Assembly: GCA_037178625.1 (NCBI GenBank)
Contig: CM074129.1
Span: 3,410,001-3,474,000, forward strand
Direction: 5' to 3'
DNA: 64,000 nucleotides
Origin: Skeletonema tropicum
Lineage: Eukaryota > Bacillariophyta > Thalassiosirophyceae > Thalassiosirales > Thalassiosiraceae
Part shown: positions 1 through 9,933 of the stretch, piece after piece
Position numbering within the stretch: position 1 is the first letter of the stretch
How the letters are laid out: every line of letters begins with the position of its first letter
The notes under the pieces: generated by a model
Seen by the model: only the letters and a program-made list of their open reading frames with translations
Database searches by the model: none
Told to the model about the DNA's origin: nothing
Position numbers and translations under genes: made by a program

Positions 1-62
1 CCCTTGCTCTCTCTTTTATTTCCTGACACCTGCACATGACCATAATATTATGTCATGTCGAT

Positions 63-159
63 GGACACCACTACTTATTGAATACAAAGTTAATCAGATT
101 AGATATCTACGATACCAAAAGGGACCTGCTTCGGTACAACGGACACCACACTTATTGAT
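63..159. promoter_or_regulatory. Direct repeat upstream of MgtC-like gene, copy A
   Basis: A 19-base word beginning ggacaccact lies at 63-81 and recurs with one base missing at about 141-158, some 50-125 bases before the ATG at 207. Copy C has both words intact at 61098-61116 and 61176-61194. It may be a regulatory repeat or just a small local duplication; only the repetition is seen. Confidence 0.3.
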
Positions 160-206
160 ATAATTGAAACATAAGCCCAGTAATACTGGAAGTGCTTGAC
201 GGAACA

Positions 207-1370
207 ATGAACAAACGACGATACCACGATGACGGCCGCTCCTCCACCGGGAGTAAAGTCTACGCTATCTTTCTATACTCCTTCCTAACAATCTACACAT
301 TTGTGTTCCTCTTCGGCAAATCATTATTACCACCGGAAGAAACATGGTGTCCCTACTCCAAACTACCTGTTCGGAACGGCTATCAAAATCCAGATTACAA
401 TTACCATCCTTGTCACCACTATCGCACTCCATACCTATTGTTTCTCCATCTGCAGGAGGTGGACTATGCGCAACGGATGATGATATCGTTATTTCTCGGT
501 GGTATCATTGGCTTTGAACGGAGAGCATCCGAACGACCTGCAGGTATCCGTACCATGTGCATGGTGTGTTTGGGCAGTTGCTTCTTTAGCATGTGCTCTC
601 AGTTGGCATTTAAATCGTCGACTATGGACTGGGATGCGGCGAGAGTTGCCGCCGCTGTGCCAAGTGGGGTGGGGTTCCTCGGTGCTGGATTGATTTGGAA
701 GGGCAATACATCCACTGTGAAGAATGTTGATGGGAAAATGATATCGGCAGAATCACAGGAGGTTCATGGATTAACGACTGCTGCATCTGTGTGGTTGGCA
801 GCTGCTGTTGGGGTGGCAGTTGGAGGGGGGAGACGCCTGTACATTGTTAGTGTCTATGGGGTGATGCTTGTTATTCTTGTTTTGAGGTTTGGACCACAGC
901 TTTACTTTGCTCGAGATGCTGAATCGCAACAGGATTTTGATGATTTAGTAGATGACGATTCGGAGATAGATTGGGATTCAATTACAGATGAATCTGCGTC
1001 AACAGGTCTCCCCATTGATGATGATGATGATGATGATGATGACGAAGAGGATACGAGAAGACGCCCAGAGTCAACGATGTGGGGAAGTGACAAAGATATT
1101 AATTTAGGCTACCCGCTTAGCTCTAAAAACTTGAATGGGGATGGAGACGACACTGAGGTGGGCGACCAGGAACAAGGCATACACCCTTCTTGGACAAGAC
1201 TACCATCCATGTCGTCACAACATTTATCTGCGCCAAACTTGAAAATCTACGAGACTCCAACCAAAGACGAAATCTACGAGACTCCAATCAAAGACGAAAA
1301 GTCACCGCCGCAGCGAAGGCGAAAGAGACGAACGAAAAAGAATGAGCTGAGGCTGAGCTTCCATAGCTAA
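207..1370 (+). CDS. MgtC/SapB-family membrane protein (copy A)
   Basis: The protein has 387 residues. I chose the ATG at 207 (MNKRRYHDD) over an upstream GTG at 192. An N-terminal hydrophobic stretch (about residues 17-38) precedes a block of four or five membrane segments at about residues 85-230. That block has MgtC/SapB hallmarks: LGGIIGFERR, then RPAGIRT, a glycine-rich GVGFLGAGLIW and a VHGLTTAASVW segment. In bacteria this fold is linked to Mg2+ limitation and to modulation of membrane ATPases; its role in diatoms is unknown. The C-terminal ~150 residues are a hydrophilic tail with an Asp run encoded by gat repeats and a basic end. It differs from the copy at 61243 by three Asp codons and a few substitutions. 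Its stop codon overlaps the end of the convergent PH-domain relic. Confidence 0.85.
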   Translation: MNKRRYHDDGRSSTGSKVYAIFLYSFLTIYTFVFLFGKSLLPPEETWCPYSKLPVRNGYQNPDYNYHPCHHYRTPYLLFLHLQEVDYAQRMMISLFLGGIIGFERRASERPAGIRTMCMVCLGSCFFSMCSQLAFKSSTMDWDAARVAAAVPSGVGFLGAGLIWKGNTSTVKNVDGKMISAESQEVHGLTTAASVWLAAAVGVAVGGGRRLYIVSVYGVMLVILVLRFGPQLYFARDAESQQDFDDLVDDDSEIDWDSITDESASTGLPIDDDDDDDDDEEDTRRRPESTMWGSDKDINLGYPLSSKNLNGDGDDTEVGDQEQGIHPSWTRLPSMSSQHLSAPNLKIYETPTKDEIYETPIKDEKSPPQRRRKRRTKKNELRLSFHS

Positions 1371-2264
1371 TCATCCCATTCATCATGCAAAAAATCTTCG
1401 TCGGACTGAATGTCGTCATCGCCAAAATGTTGCCGGTAGGAAGATGAGCGTTGAATTTGATGCGATGCAAAGGAATTACTCTTGGGGATATCATCCGTCA
1501 TGGGTAGAGCCGCAATCAACTTGTCTACGCTGAAAGCACTTTCCGTTCCATCGTCTTCTCTTCCATTGCCTTGGTAATACAGTGGCGCTACGACGATTTT
1601 TCTTCTTCCTTCTCATTCTCCGTAGTTGGTGGTGTGGCGTAATATTCATTGTCACTTTCAGAAGAGGAGGAATCAACGTGTCTGTGTAGCAGATTCCACT
1701 CTCAAATGATGACGAAGAATGCGAAAGAGCGAGATTGTTTTTGCCAGTGATTTCTCTGAAGAACTTTAGCTCATCTGCTGTGGTTGTGGTTGTTGCTTCA
1801 CCAGAAGATTTTTTACTGCCTGTATTCAATGGCGACGAAGACGAACCGTAGAAAGAATGGGATGGTGTACTATTCCCGGTACCATAACATTCTTTAGTTG
1901 CTTTTGGGCAAGACCGAACGAGGGCTGAGTAAGAGTGAGTGTGTTGCGCGATTGACGGACTCTCAATTCGCAAGATTCTCGTCGGGTGTTCAAGCGTGAT
2001 CATTTTCTTATGGATATCTTGACTCAAAGATATAATATCGTTTAGGAAAAAGAATCCGGTAGGTGAAGGTTGTTCATCTTTCTTGGGTTGTCGTTTGTAG
2101 TAACATAGCGCATTTTCACCTCCCCCAAGCCTTTCAATCTGAAACCATCTTCGATTAGAAGAGGTTGAGACGAGGGACTGTCGCCGCTTGAACTTGTCGC
2201 GTTTTTCCTTTAGGAACCATCCACGGAGAGCGGTCCCGTTCTCTGTTGCGATCTCGAATCAATA
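1371..2264 (-). pseudogene. PH-domain protein relic (copy A)
   Basis: This is a decayed copy of the intact PH-domain gene at 8629-9525. The PH core is still readable on the minus strand at about 2030-2240 (RGWFLKEKRDKFKRR, then NRRWFQIERL, then GFFFLNDIISLS). Homology stops at about 2255, where the ATG-bearing end is replaced, and an in-frame TGA precedes the surviving part with no ATG. The frame also shifts after the ESGI stretch (about 1690), so the acidic C-terminus of the intact copy is out of frame. A TTG-initiated 178-codon open stretch remains. Loss of the start plus the frameshift supports a pseudogene. Confidence 0.8.
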
Positions 2265-3477
2265 TTTGTGTGAAGAAGAAAGCTTCGCATCATAACCCCC
2301 CTCGGCAACTAAGACTCCTCGAACAATATTGCATAGTTCCAGTGGCAGACCATGCTTGAGTAATTTGCTCCCATGAGCTTTCCCTGAGCACTTGTGTCGG
2401 AGCTTCCCAAGGTTCAAGGTTTGTGCAGTACGGCTTTGAAGAAGTGGTGTCCATCCGCGAAGCGTTATAAAGTTCCATTGATCTATGCCCGATCGACCTG
2501 CATTCTAAAAAAACTTCATGAAAGTTTCAGTCATCTTTCAGTCATCTTTTTCTGAAAGATGACCGAAAGATGACCGAAAGATGACCGAAAGATGACTGAA
2601 ACTTTCTTTAACTTTCAAATTGAAACAGCAACAGCAACAAGCAACAAGCGTTACCATCATATCTGTTACCAAAGTACCTAGCCGACTCCTTGACGACGCC
2701 TCTTCCTGGTCTTCCAATTTTTCATGAGGGAGAATGGAGAATGATGGCAATTCTCAATTCTGTGCAATTTTGATGACAACACAAGAAGGGCAGTCCAACC
2801 TTGCGGTGGTGTACTAACTGTCACCACACAAACACGAGTGACTGTTATTTTGTTAGATCGAGTAGAGTAGAGTGATGTTTACACAAAATTTCAAGCAACA
2901 ACGTTTGTACGGCGAGAATATTTAGTACGAGTTTGAATATATCAATCAAAAGAATGTGTTTGGTTTGAGAGTGCAATTGGCAGCGACGATCGAGCGGCGT
3001 GTATCACCCTCTTTGAGAGCAACGTAAGAATGAATATTGTAGGAGCAACTCTCTGTTCGCTTTGTCAATAGAATGACACTGTCCTAATTCGTATGTGTCT
3101 ATCCACGTAGCAAAAAGATACTCCTCCAAAGCGACGTACAGCAGAGGAGATGATAATATAACGGTGCAATATTGTCAAAAGGATTTTACCTAGATGAAGG
3201 AAACAGCCTCAAAAACTGCTGAGGTAGAACATCCTTTGCCTGCGGCCAACCTTACCCTTGCTTAACCTTTCGTGAGTCTTTTTTGTGTCTATTGTCTCAC
3301 AGGAAAATGTTGGCCTGCTGCCTCGATTTGATTCTGCTTTTATCGTATCGATCTCCGTCCATTAAGAATAAGATCAATTTTTACAAACATTGCCTTGTGT
3401 CATGCTCTATTACTATTACCAAAACACATTTATATTGTCTCTATACTCCTACTGTTATCATAAACACATAATATTGT
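2265..3477. other. Intergenic region with hairpin; no gene seen
   Basis: No convincing coding sequence. It contains the long inverted repeat at 2520-2606. Everything from 2265 to 3198 lies in the 1473-bp segment missing from copy C. From about 3270 to 3477 the sequence is the shared 3' flank of the ATPase gene, also found at 17168-17381 and 62795-63006. Confidence 0.6.
2520..2606. repeat. Long inverted repeat (hairpin) with internal 11-bp repeats
   Basis: The arms 2520-2549 and 2577-2606 are 30 bases each and reverse-complementary with one mismatch. The 27-base spacer holds further copies of the same 11-base word (gaaagatgacc). An RNA of either strand could fold into a 30-bp stem. It may be a terminator-like or MITE-like element. 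It is present only in copy A. Confidence 0.75.
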
Positions 3478-6400
3478 TTACATTGAGTTAAGCCGTTTCA
3501 CCTTTTCAATACAGCCCCACTCTTCGTAACATGCCCTTGAGCGATCAATATGATATTTCTCCCAATTATCATCTCCTTGGGCTTTGAAGTATGCACTCGC
3601 CAACTCGTGTGCTAAAGCTCGATCTTGTAGGAATCCATTCCTACTTGATGTAGTGATTGCAGCAATGAACTTCTCTTCAGCCTTATTCTTCTTTCCATTT
3701 AGCACAGCAAGCTCTGCTTCAAGGATGTATAGATAATGAACGACATTCACATTGCCATTCTTCGCCCAACCACGAATGACCTGAATTGGTTTGTGTGCAG
3801 ATTTCTTCATTTGTCTCTTCTTCCATCCAGATGCAGATTTTGCTGCTTTCAGATAGGTCAGCGCCTCCAAGAAAGTGTAGCGCAACGAAGTAAATGCGCC
3901 AGATATGATAAGACGAGCATTGCCCCCCACCTTTTGAACCAAGTTAATGGCGTCACTCCACTGTTGGAAGTAGACAAATATTTCTAGCTCCATAACGTTT
4001 ACAGTAGCACTGAGAGCGACATTGCCAGTTGATTTTGCGGAGGCCAATATAGAGCCAAAAATCTTTTCCCCAGCTTCAACATCGATGCCACGGAGCTTCT
4101 TCACTGTTATCAGAGTATTAATGATGTATGACTTACTCATGTCTTGTTTGAGTTGTGTCAATACTGGAAAAGTCGCTTCCAGTTCTTTCTGAATGCTATC
4201 TAGTGGTCGACCTAGATAGTATAGGTGATAACTACGAGCAGAAAGACACCAACAAGCTCTCTCACTTTCGCCAGTCTCTAGACCAATCTGGTACCCCTTC
4301 AGTAATGGATCAACAGTATCCTGGAGGGGAGACACCCAGTGATAGCATAAAGTCTCTGTAACAAATAGTGTTTGAACAGCGCTTCTCCGCATGCCGTGCT
4401 TTTCAACGATCAGTTCTGCTGCCTTGGCCATCTCAATACCCTCCTGTGGTTTGCCAAAAAGTCCACAGAGCAACATACCAAGTCCAGCGAAACTAAACGA
4501 CGACGAAGAATCTAAGCCGTGCTTTAGAGAAGTTGTGACCATATGAAAGATGATCAGTGGAAGCATTGTCGGCTCAACGTGATAAATTGATGAACCAACC
4601 AGCTCGTTCATCCTTTGCCCCATTTCGTATCTTTCGTCGTCGAGCGTAGGCAAGTTAGCAATATCTGCAGCTGTTTTGTTCTTTAACAACTTCCTCACTC
4701 GAAAGTATTCTCTGACAATGAAGAATTTGGATACTGCCTTCTTCTTTAGAGTTGGTAAGCCGAGCTGACGTCTGAAATCAAGAGCTACATTAATGCACTC
4801 ATCGTACTTTTCTGCTGACAATAATGACCTCACTTTGATATCTGACACTCTAAATTTTTCTGTCACATCAATATCGTTGCTCAACACCTCTTCAATCAGC
4901 TCATTCATTGAGTCGAAATCACCTGTCACGTAACACACGTTCGCTCCATGGCTGCACAAATCCAGCATTGTAGTATGGTCTCCTTCCCAGCCCCTTGACC
5001 CAAGCGCCTCACGACCTGCCTTGAGGTAAACCTTGGCTGCGTCGAATGCTGCATTTTCGGATGCTTTGATTCCAGCTTTTAGATTCATTGTTGCTAACTC
5101 ATCAAGATCAGTGTCAGTCATTTTTGATGCTGCGTAGTTCAGTAGGCCCACTACCTCAAAGAAGCTAGCCTCAAGTTCTTCCGGAGAAAGACTCTGCAAC
5201 ATAATCGTGCCAATTTTCCCTCGGAATGCGTCCCTTTGGTCTGGACAAATGAGTTCAAACGCTGCCGATTGGATCTGATCATGCATGAAATGGCACTCTT
5301 CGTCATCCACCTCACACAAGCCTTCTTCCTCTAAATCTTCGATCGAAGCTGCATATGAAGAATCGCTGCTATCTACATCTACAGCTGCAGAGAAGACGCT
5401 CATGCCAGATGAGAGAAGAGAATTGCTTCCGATTGTTACAGCATCACCCGATACAGAAAACACCGGTTCCCTTATCGCAGACCTCATCTCTACCTGCGAG
5501 ATGTTTTTCATGATCCCAATTACAGCTGATAAGCGGAAAGTAGCACCAAGGCAAGAGGCTACCATCAGTGCATTCTGTGTCTCTTCCTGCAAGCGATTCA
5601 TCTTATTAACAAGGACAGACGATGCATTCTCGGTGGCTATTCTTGACTTCACTACCTCATCGTCCCAAGTCCATTTCATCGCAACGGAATTGTATTGTAA
5701 GAGCTTTTCATCATGAAGAGATCTTAGAAACATCAAAACGAAGAAGGGATTGCCGTCTGTCTTTTTGTAGATCGTTTCTGCCAATGATTTGACTTTGATG
5801 TCGTCGTCATCCATCGTCAAGGCTTCAGCAACAAGAAGTATGACATTGTCGACACTGAGACTGCCAATCTTCATCTTCGTAATAGACACATTCATTTGTT
5901 CCAGATCTCGAAGGTGGAATGCAAGAGGGTGATGTCTGAAATTCCATATAGTCAAGGCAAACGTCATAGTTATCAAGAATGAGCTGCTGCTAGAACGCAT
6001 AGATACGTTGGGACACAAATAAACATAATCAATCATCACTCACTCTGGTACTTCATCCTCTCGGTAAGCGCCAACAATCAAAAGACTAGGAATCTCTCCA
6101 TCCAATACGATGCTCTTCAATAGATCCAACGTTGCTGTATCGCTCCACTGTAAATCGTCAATGAATAAGATCACTCCTTTCAAGTATGAGCATATAACTT
6201 TCAATAATCGTCTGATTGCAAAGTGCATTTGAGAGATAGATTCTTTACCGGCCAAGGGGCTTAAACTGCCCAATCTGGAAACGGGTGCACTCTCCGATGA
6301 CTTGGACAACAACGAAAGTTTTTGTTTCCCCAGCAAGTCTGTGCATCCAGGCAACACACGCCGTAGTTGTTCCACATCCTCTTCATCAAAGTCATCTCGA

Positions 6401-7002
6401 ATCTTATATCGTATCAGTGTTGCAGTAGACAATGCTCCCGACGAAGACAATCCTCTTATCATATTATGCTCTGTCATAATGTACTTGGCAAGACTAGTCA
6501 TGGCATCGGAGAATGCTGAGAGTGGCCTGAGTAATTTCTCATCAAATTTCCCGGATGCAAAAGCGTATCCATCTCTGGCGGCGGATTCTCCTAGACCTTT
6601 GTGGATGAGGGCGGACTTGCCTATGCCGGATGTTCCAGAGACTAATATTAGATTGTTGCTTATGATGGATTTGTTGAGGTCTTCATCAAAAAGTTGTCCT
6701 TTATTTTGCATATTCTCGCCGGCACTGTTTTTATGTTCTTCGTCGTCATCTTTCTGAATATTCTCAGCCAACTCTCGTAATTTGCTACGCAATAATTCGA
6801 TGTCATCATCTCGTCCATGTAATTTCATATCCGATAGGCGGAGCTGGGCAATATTGGGTTTTTGTGTGCCGATCTTTTGACTGTTTTGGGCAGCTTTGAT
6901 GACATTATCGGCTAACAAGTGGGATTGGGTCTGCGTCGATGAAGCGCTGCTGGGGTTGGGGTTGTCAATCCCGATCATATTTGCGGTGCGGGTGCTGATC
7001 AT
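3478..7002 (-). CDS. STAND-like AAA ATPase with TPR-like helical region (copy A)
   Basis: Two exons, complement(join(3478..5935, 6044..7002)), give 1138 residues. The 108-nt intron has a GTGAGT donor and a TTTCAG acceptor, and splicing restores the DEVPEHHPLAFHLRDLEQ stretch. Exon 1 holds LHGRDDDIELL at about residue 61, Walker A GTSGIGKS at 123-130 and Walker B ILFIDDLQWSD at about 278-288, then GAYREDEV. This is the AAA_16-type predicted-ATPase module found upstream of signalling domains in many multidomain proteins. After the NTPase comes a long alpha-helical region with TPR-like pairs and the word HDQIQSAAFELI, ending at RLNSM. No kinase, cyclase, PAS or DNA-binding effector domain follows. 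From inside the helical region to the stop it is almost identical to the copy at 17382-20826. Cellular role unknown. Confidence 0.8.
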
Positions 7003-8337
7003 TTTAAGTTATTATTATTATGATCATATTATGATTTAATACATACACCCTTGGCGAAATCGCGAGCTGCCTTGGGTCGGTTGAGCAACACTCACAGCGA
7101 CAGAGCTCAGAGTGCATGATCCCGTGGTGGTGCATGATTCTCTGGGTTGCAAAACGGAGCCGCGTGAGCCTGCTATTGAACATGGAACACAGCGACATCA
7201 TTATTTCTACTCCGATAGTGATACTGATTCTGTGCGGTGTTGGGCTGGTGTTGGGATGGATATAAAATAATGTCAACGCGATGTCATTCTATTCAGCAGT
7301 TTCCTACAAAATCGTCACAGGTACCAAGTACCAACATACCTAAATAGATTACTTAGAGGCAGGTAGGGCAGATCTCTCCCTCTGTCCGGCACCAAGTTCG
7401 GCTTACGTGACGTTCCAAATGTATACTAATTCCTACAATTTCATTGATCGATTGTATCCCGGATCCTGGACAAACGAGAAATCGTCAATGTAGAGGTATG
7501 CTACGAGCTGGTCGGTCGCCACCCGGAAATGAGAGTGTGAAATAGAACGCAGAAACGGCTCTACATAAAAGTAAATATTTCTATGTATGTATGTTGTTCC
7601 GTTTTGCACCTAAGAGAAGTATTATGTTAGCCTTGGAATGATAACGGAGTCGTACATATGAAGCGGCTCTACTTAACTGCTTGCAGAAGTAAAACGTATA
7701 TAGCGAATGCAAACCTGAAGGGCAAAAATGGAAATGGTTTTATTCCTTTCAGATTTTCACTATGGTGACCTGTAATTATGAAGATGATACGTTACATTCA
7801 GATGCGGATCTACTCCTGAACTACTAAAACGAAACAAACTTTAGGTTGAGGTTGTCACAGCGGATTTTGACTAATGTGACACAGACCGACCGACCACCTT
7901 CACCTTCTTCGACGCTCCTCCTCCATCCTTGGACGCTTCGATGTAACCAACCCAAAATGAACAAGGATGAAGAATATTTGCGATGCTGCTGTCAATGCAT
8001 CGCCAAGATCACAAACTACTCAACACGTGATGATTGGTGACGCATTGGGCGTCGCTCGACGGACTTCAACCAAAACAGATGCGTTGGGTGGAGCTCTTGT
8101 CCACCTTCGTAGCGGAAATACTCATCGAATGATTCATAAGTATCCATCGGCCAAGTCACAAGATACGCTATTACTGGCGTTGGTGGCTGTATCATTCGTG
8201 TTTGCAACGAAACAGGGCATATCTCTGTACGACATATATATCTACGTGCACATTCACATGTATCCGCACGCGCAACAATACTTATCTCTAGAGAGTATAA
8301 ACAACATCGCAATCACACGCAGAACAATTCCTCAACG
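7003..8337. other. Intergenic region; no gene seen
   Basis: This is the upstream flank of the copy A ATPase gene, running to the start of the MgtC relic. Only short open frames occur (the longest is 140 codons at 7967-8389), with low-complexity or unconvincing composition. A CTCTAGAG palindrome lies at 8286-8293. I recognise no RNA gene. Confidence 0.5.
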
Positions 8338-8632
8338 AGGAGGCGTCTTGAGTCTACGATATGGGGAAGCGACAAAGATATTACTTTAGGCTACCCGCTT
8401 AGCTCTAAAAATTTGAACAGGGATGGAGACACTGGAGAGGACGACCAGACAAGGCAAACACCCTTCTTGGACAAGACTACCGTCCAAATCGTCACGACAT
8501 TCATCTGCGCCAAACTTGAAAATCTTCGAGACTCCAATCTCAATCAAAGGCGGAAAGTCACAGCAGCAGCAGCAGCGTAGGCGAAAGAGACGAACGAAAA
8601 AGTATGAGCTGAGGCTGAGTTTCCACAGCTAA
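8338..8632 (+). pseudogene. 3' relic of MgtC-like gene (copy B)
   Basis: This matches the last ~300 bases of the MgtC-like gene of copies A and C (DKDI.LGYPLSSKNLN through the basic RRRKRRTKK end and LRLSFHS). The whole membrane domain is missing. Homology begins near 8338 in unrelated upstream sequence. What remains is the hydrophilic tail, which still ends exactly where the convergent PH gene ends. It is a truncated duplicate, unlikely to be functional. Confidence 0.8.
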
Positions 8633-9525
8633 TCATCCCAATCGTCATGCAAAAAATCTGCATCGGGCGGAATGTCATCATCGCCAAAATGATGCCGGTA
8701 GGAAGAGGAGCGCTGGATTTGATGCGAGGTAAAGGAATTACTCTTGGGAATCTCGTCGTCCGTCATGGGTAGAGCCGCAATCAACTTGTCTACGCTGAAA
8801 GCACTTTCCGTTCCATCGTCTTCTCTTCCATTGCCGTGGTAATACAGTGGCTCCACGGCGGATTTTTCTTCTTCCTTTTCATTCTCCGTAGTTGGGAGTG
8901 AGACGAAATGATCCTTGTCACTTTCAAAAGAGGAGGAATCAGACGTGTCTTGGATTCCACTCTCGGACGACGATGACGAATATGAATGAGCGAGATTGTT
9001 GTTACCAGTGATTTCTCTGAGGAACTTTAGCTCATCTGCTGTGGTTGTGGTTGTTGCTTCACCAGAAGTATTTTTACTGCCTGTATTCAATGTCGACGAA
9101 GAAGACGAACCGTAGAAAGATTGAGATGGTGTACTATTCCCGGTACCATAACATTCTTTAGTTGCTTTTGGGCAAGACCGAACGAGGGCTGAGTAGGAGT
9201 GAGTGTGTTGCGCGATTGACGGACTCTCAATTCGCAAGATTCTCGTCGGGTGTTCAAGCGTGATCATTTTCTTATGGATATCTTGACTCAAAGATATAAT
9301 ATCGTTTAGGAAAAAGAATCCGGTAGGTGAAGGTTGTTCATCTTTCTTGGGTTGTCGTTTGTAGTAACAAAGCGCATTTTCACCTCCCCCAAGCCTTTCA
9401 ATCTGAAACCATCTTCGATTCGAGGAGGACGAGACGAGGGACTTTCGCCGCTTGAACTTGTCCCGTTTTTCCTTTAGGAACCATCCACGGAGAGTGGTCC
9501 CGTTCTCTGCTGCGGTAAATGTCAT
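8629..9525 (-). CDS. PH-domain protein (intact copy B)
   Basis: The protein has 298 residues, with an ATG at 9525 (MTFTAAENG). The N-terminal ~100 residues have the pattern of a pleckstrin-homology domain: LRGWFLKEKRDKFKRRKSL, NRRWFQIERL, ALCYYKR, GFFFLNDIISL, then HPTRILRIESPS. Such domains usually bind phosphoinositides or proteins at membranes; ligand unknown. The rest is Ser/Thr/Asp-rich and probably disordered, ending in an acidic DDWDD. It overlaps the convergent MgtC relic by 4 bases (TAA and TAG stops interlock), as in the ancestral arrangement. It is the only unbroken PH gene of the three cassettes. It is divergent from the GH36 gene, with 408 bases between the starts. Confidence 0.75.
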   Translation of the reverse strand: MTFTAAENGTTLRGWFLKEKRDKFKRRKSLVSSSSNRRWFQIERLGGGENALCYYKRQPKKDEQPSPTGFFFLNDIISLSQDIHKKMITLEHPTRILRIESPSIAQHTHSYSALVRSCPKATKECYGTGNSTPSQSFYGSSSSSTLNTGSKNTSGEATTTTTADELKFLREITGNNNLAHSYSSSSSESGIQDTSDSSSFESDKDHFVSLPTTENEKEEEKSAVEPLYYHGNGREDDGTESAFSVDKLIAALPMTDDEIPKSNSFTSHQIQRSSSYRHHFGDDDIPPDADFLHDDWDD

Positions 9526-9933
9526 TGCGCGCGAGGTGGTTAGTTAGGGGTGCGGGAACGGAACATGCGGTTGGTAAAAATGGAATGTTCAAGGACAAAG
9601 GCAGTGAATGACATTGCTTGCAGTTAGTTACTCGAGAGGAGTTGACATGGAGAAGAAATTTAAATCGAGCCTCAATCTTTTCTCCATTTTTGGCGTCGCC
9701 CTTCGCACCATCTGGCACTCATCACACATCACAGTCACACATCTCAATGAACGGATGAAAACCATGGCCAAAAACGGCGTTGGCAGCAGTAGGAGAGCCC
9801 CAACAAATGACGTAACGGCCTTCTATTATTTATCGAACATTGACGCTATCTTCTTTGGCATACTATAACCGTTCACTGTTCATTAATTTGTAGCATATCA
9901 GCAACAACATAATAGAGCAAACAAACAATTATT
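9526..9933. other. Divergent intergenic region
   Basis: 408 bases between the starts of the PH-domain gene (-) and the GH36 gene (+); presumably holds both promoters. I see no clear motif and no coding sequence. Confidence 0.4.

Larger units (their letters stand above)
1..4480. repeat. Segmental duplication, copy A (direct copy of 61036-64000)
   Basis: Bases 1-1725 and from 3196 onward match 61036-62724 and 62722-64000 almost base for base in the same orientation. The match carries the whole MgtC-like gene, the 3' part of the PH-domain relic and the 3' part of the ATPase gene. Copy A retains 1726-3198, which copy C lacks. The left edge lies outside the window, and the match runs to the window end on the right, so the full length is unknown. 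Confidence 0.9.

Noticed and set aside
7967..8389. 140-codon plus-strand open frame
   Set aside because: It runs from noncoding sequence into the MgtC relic in the wrong frame; composition is not protein-like.
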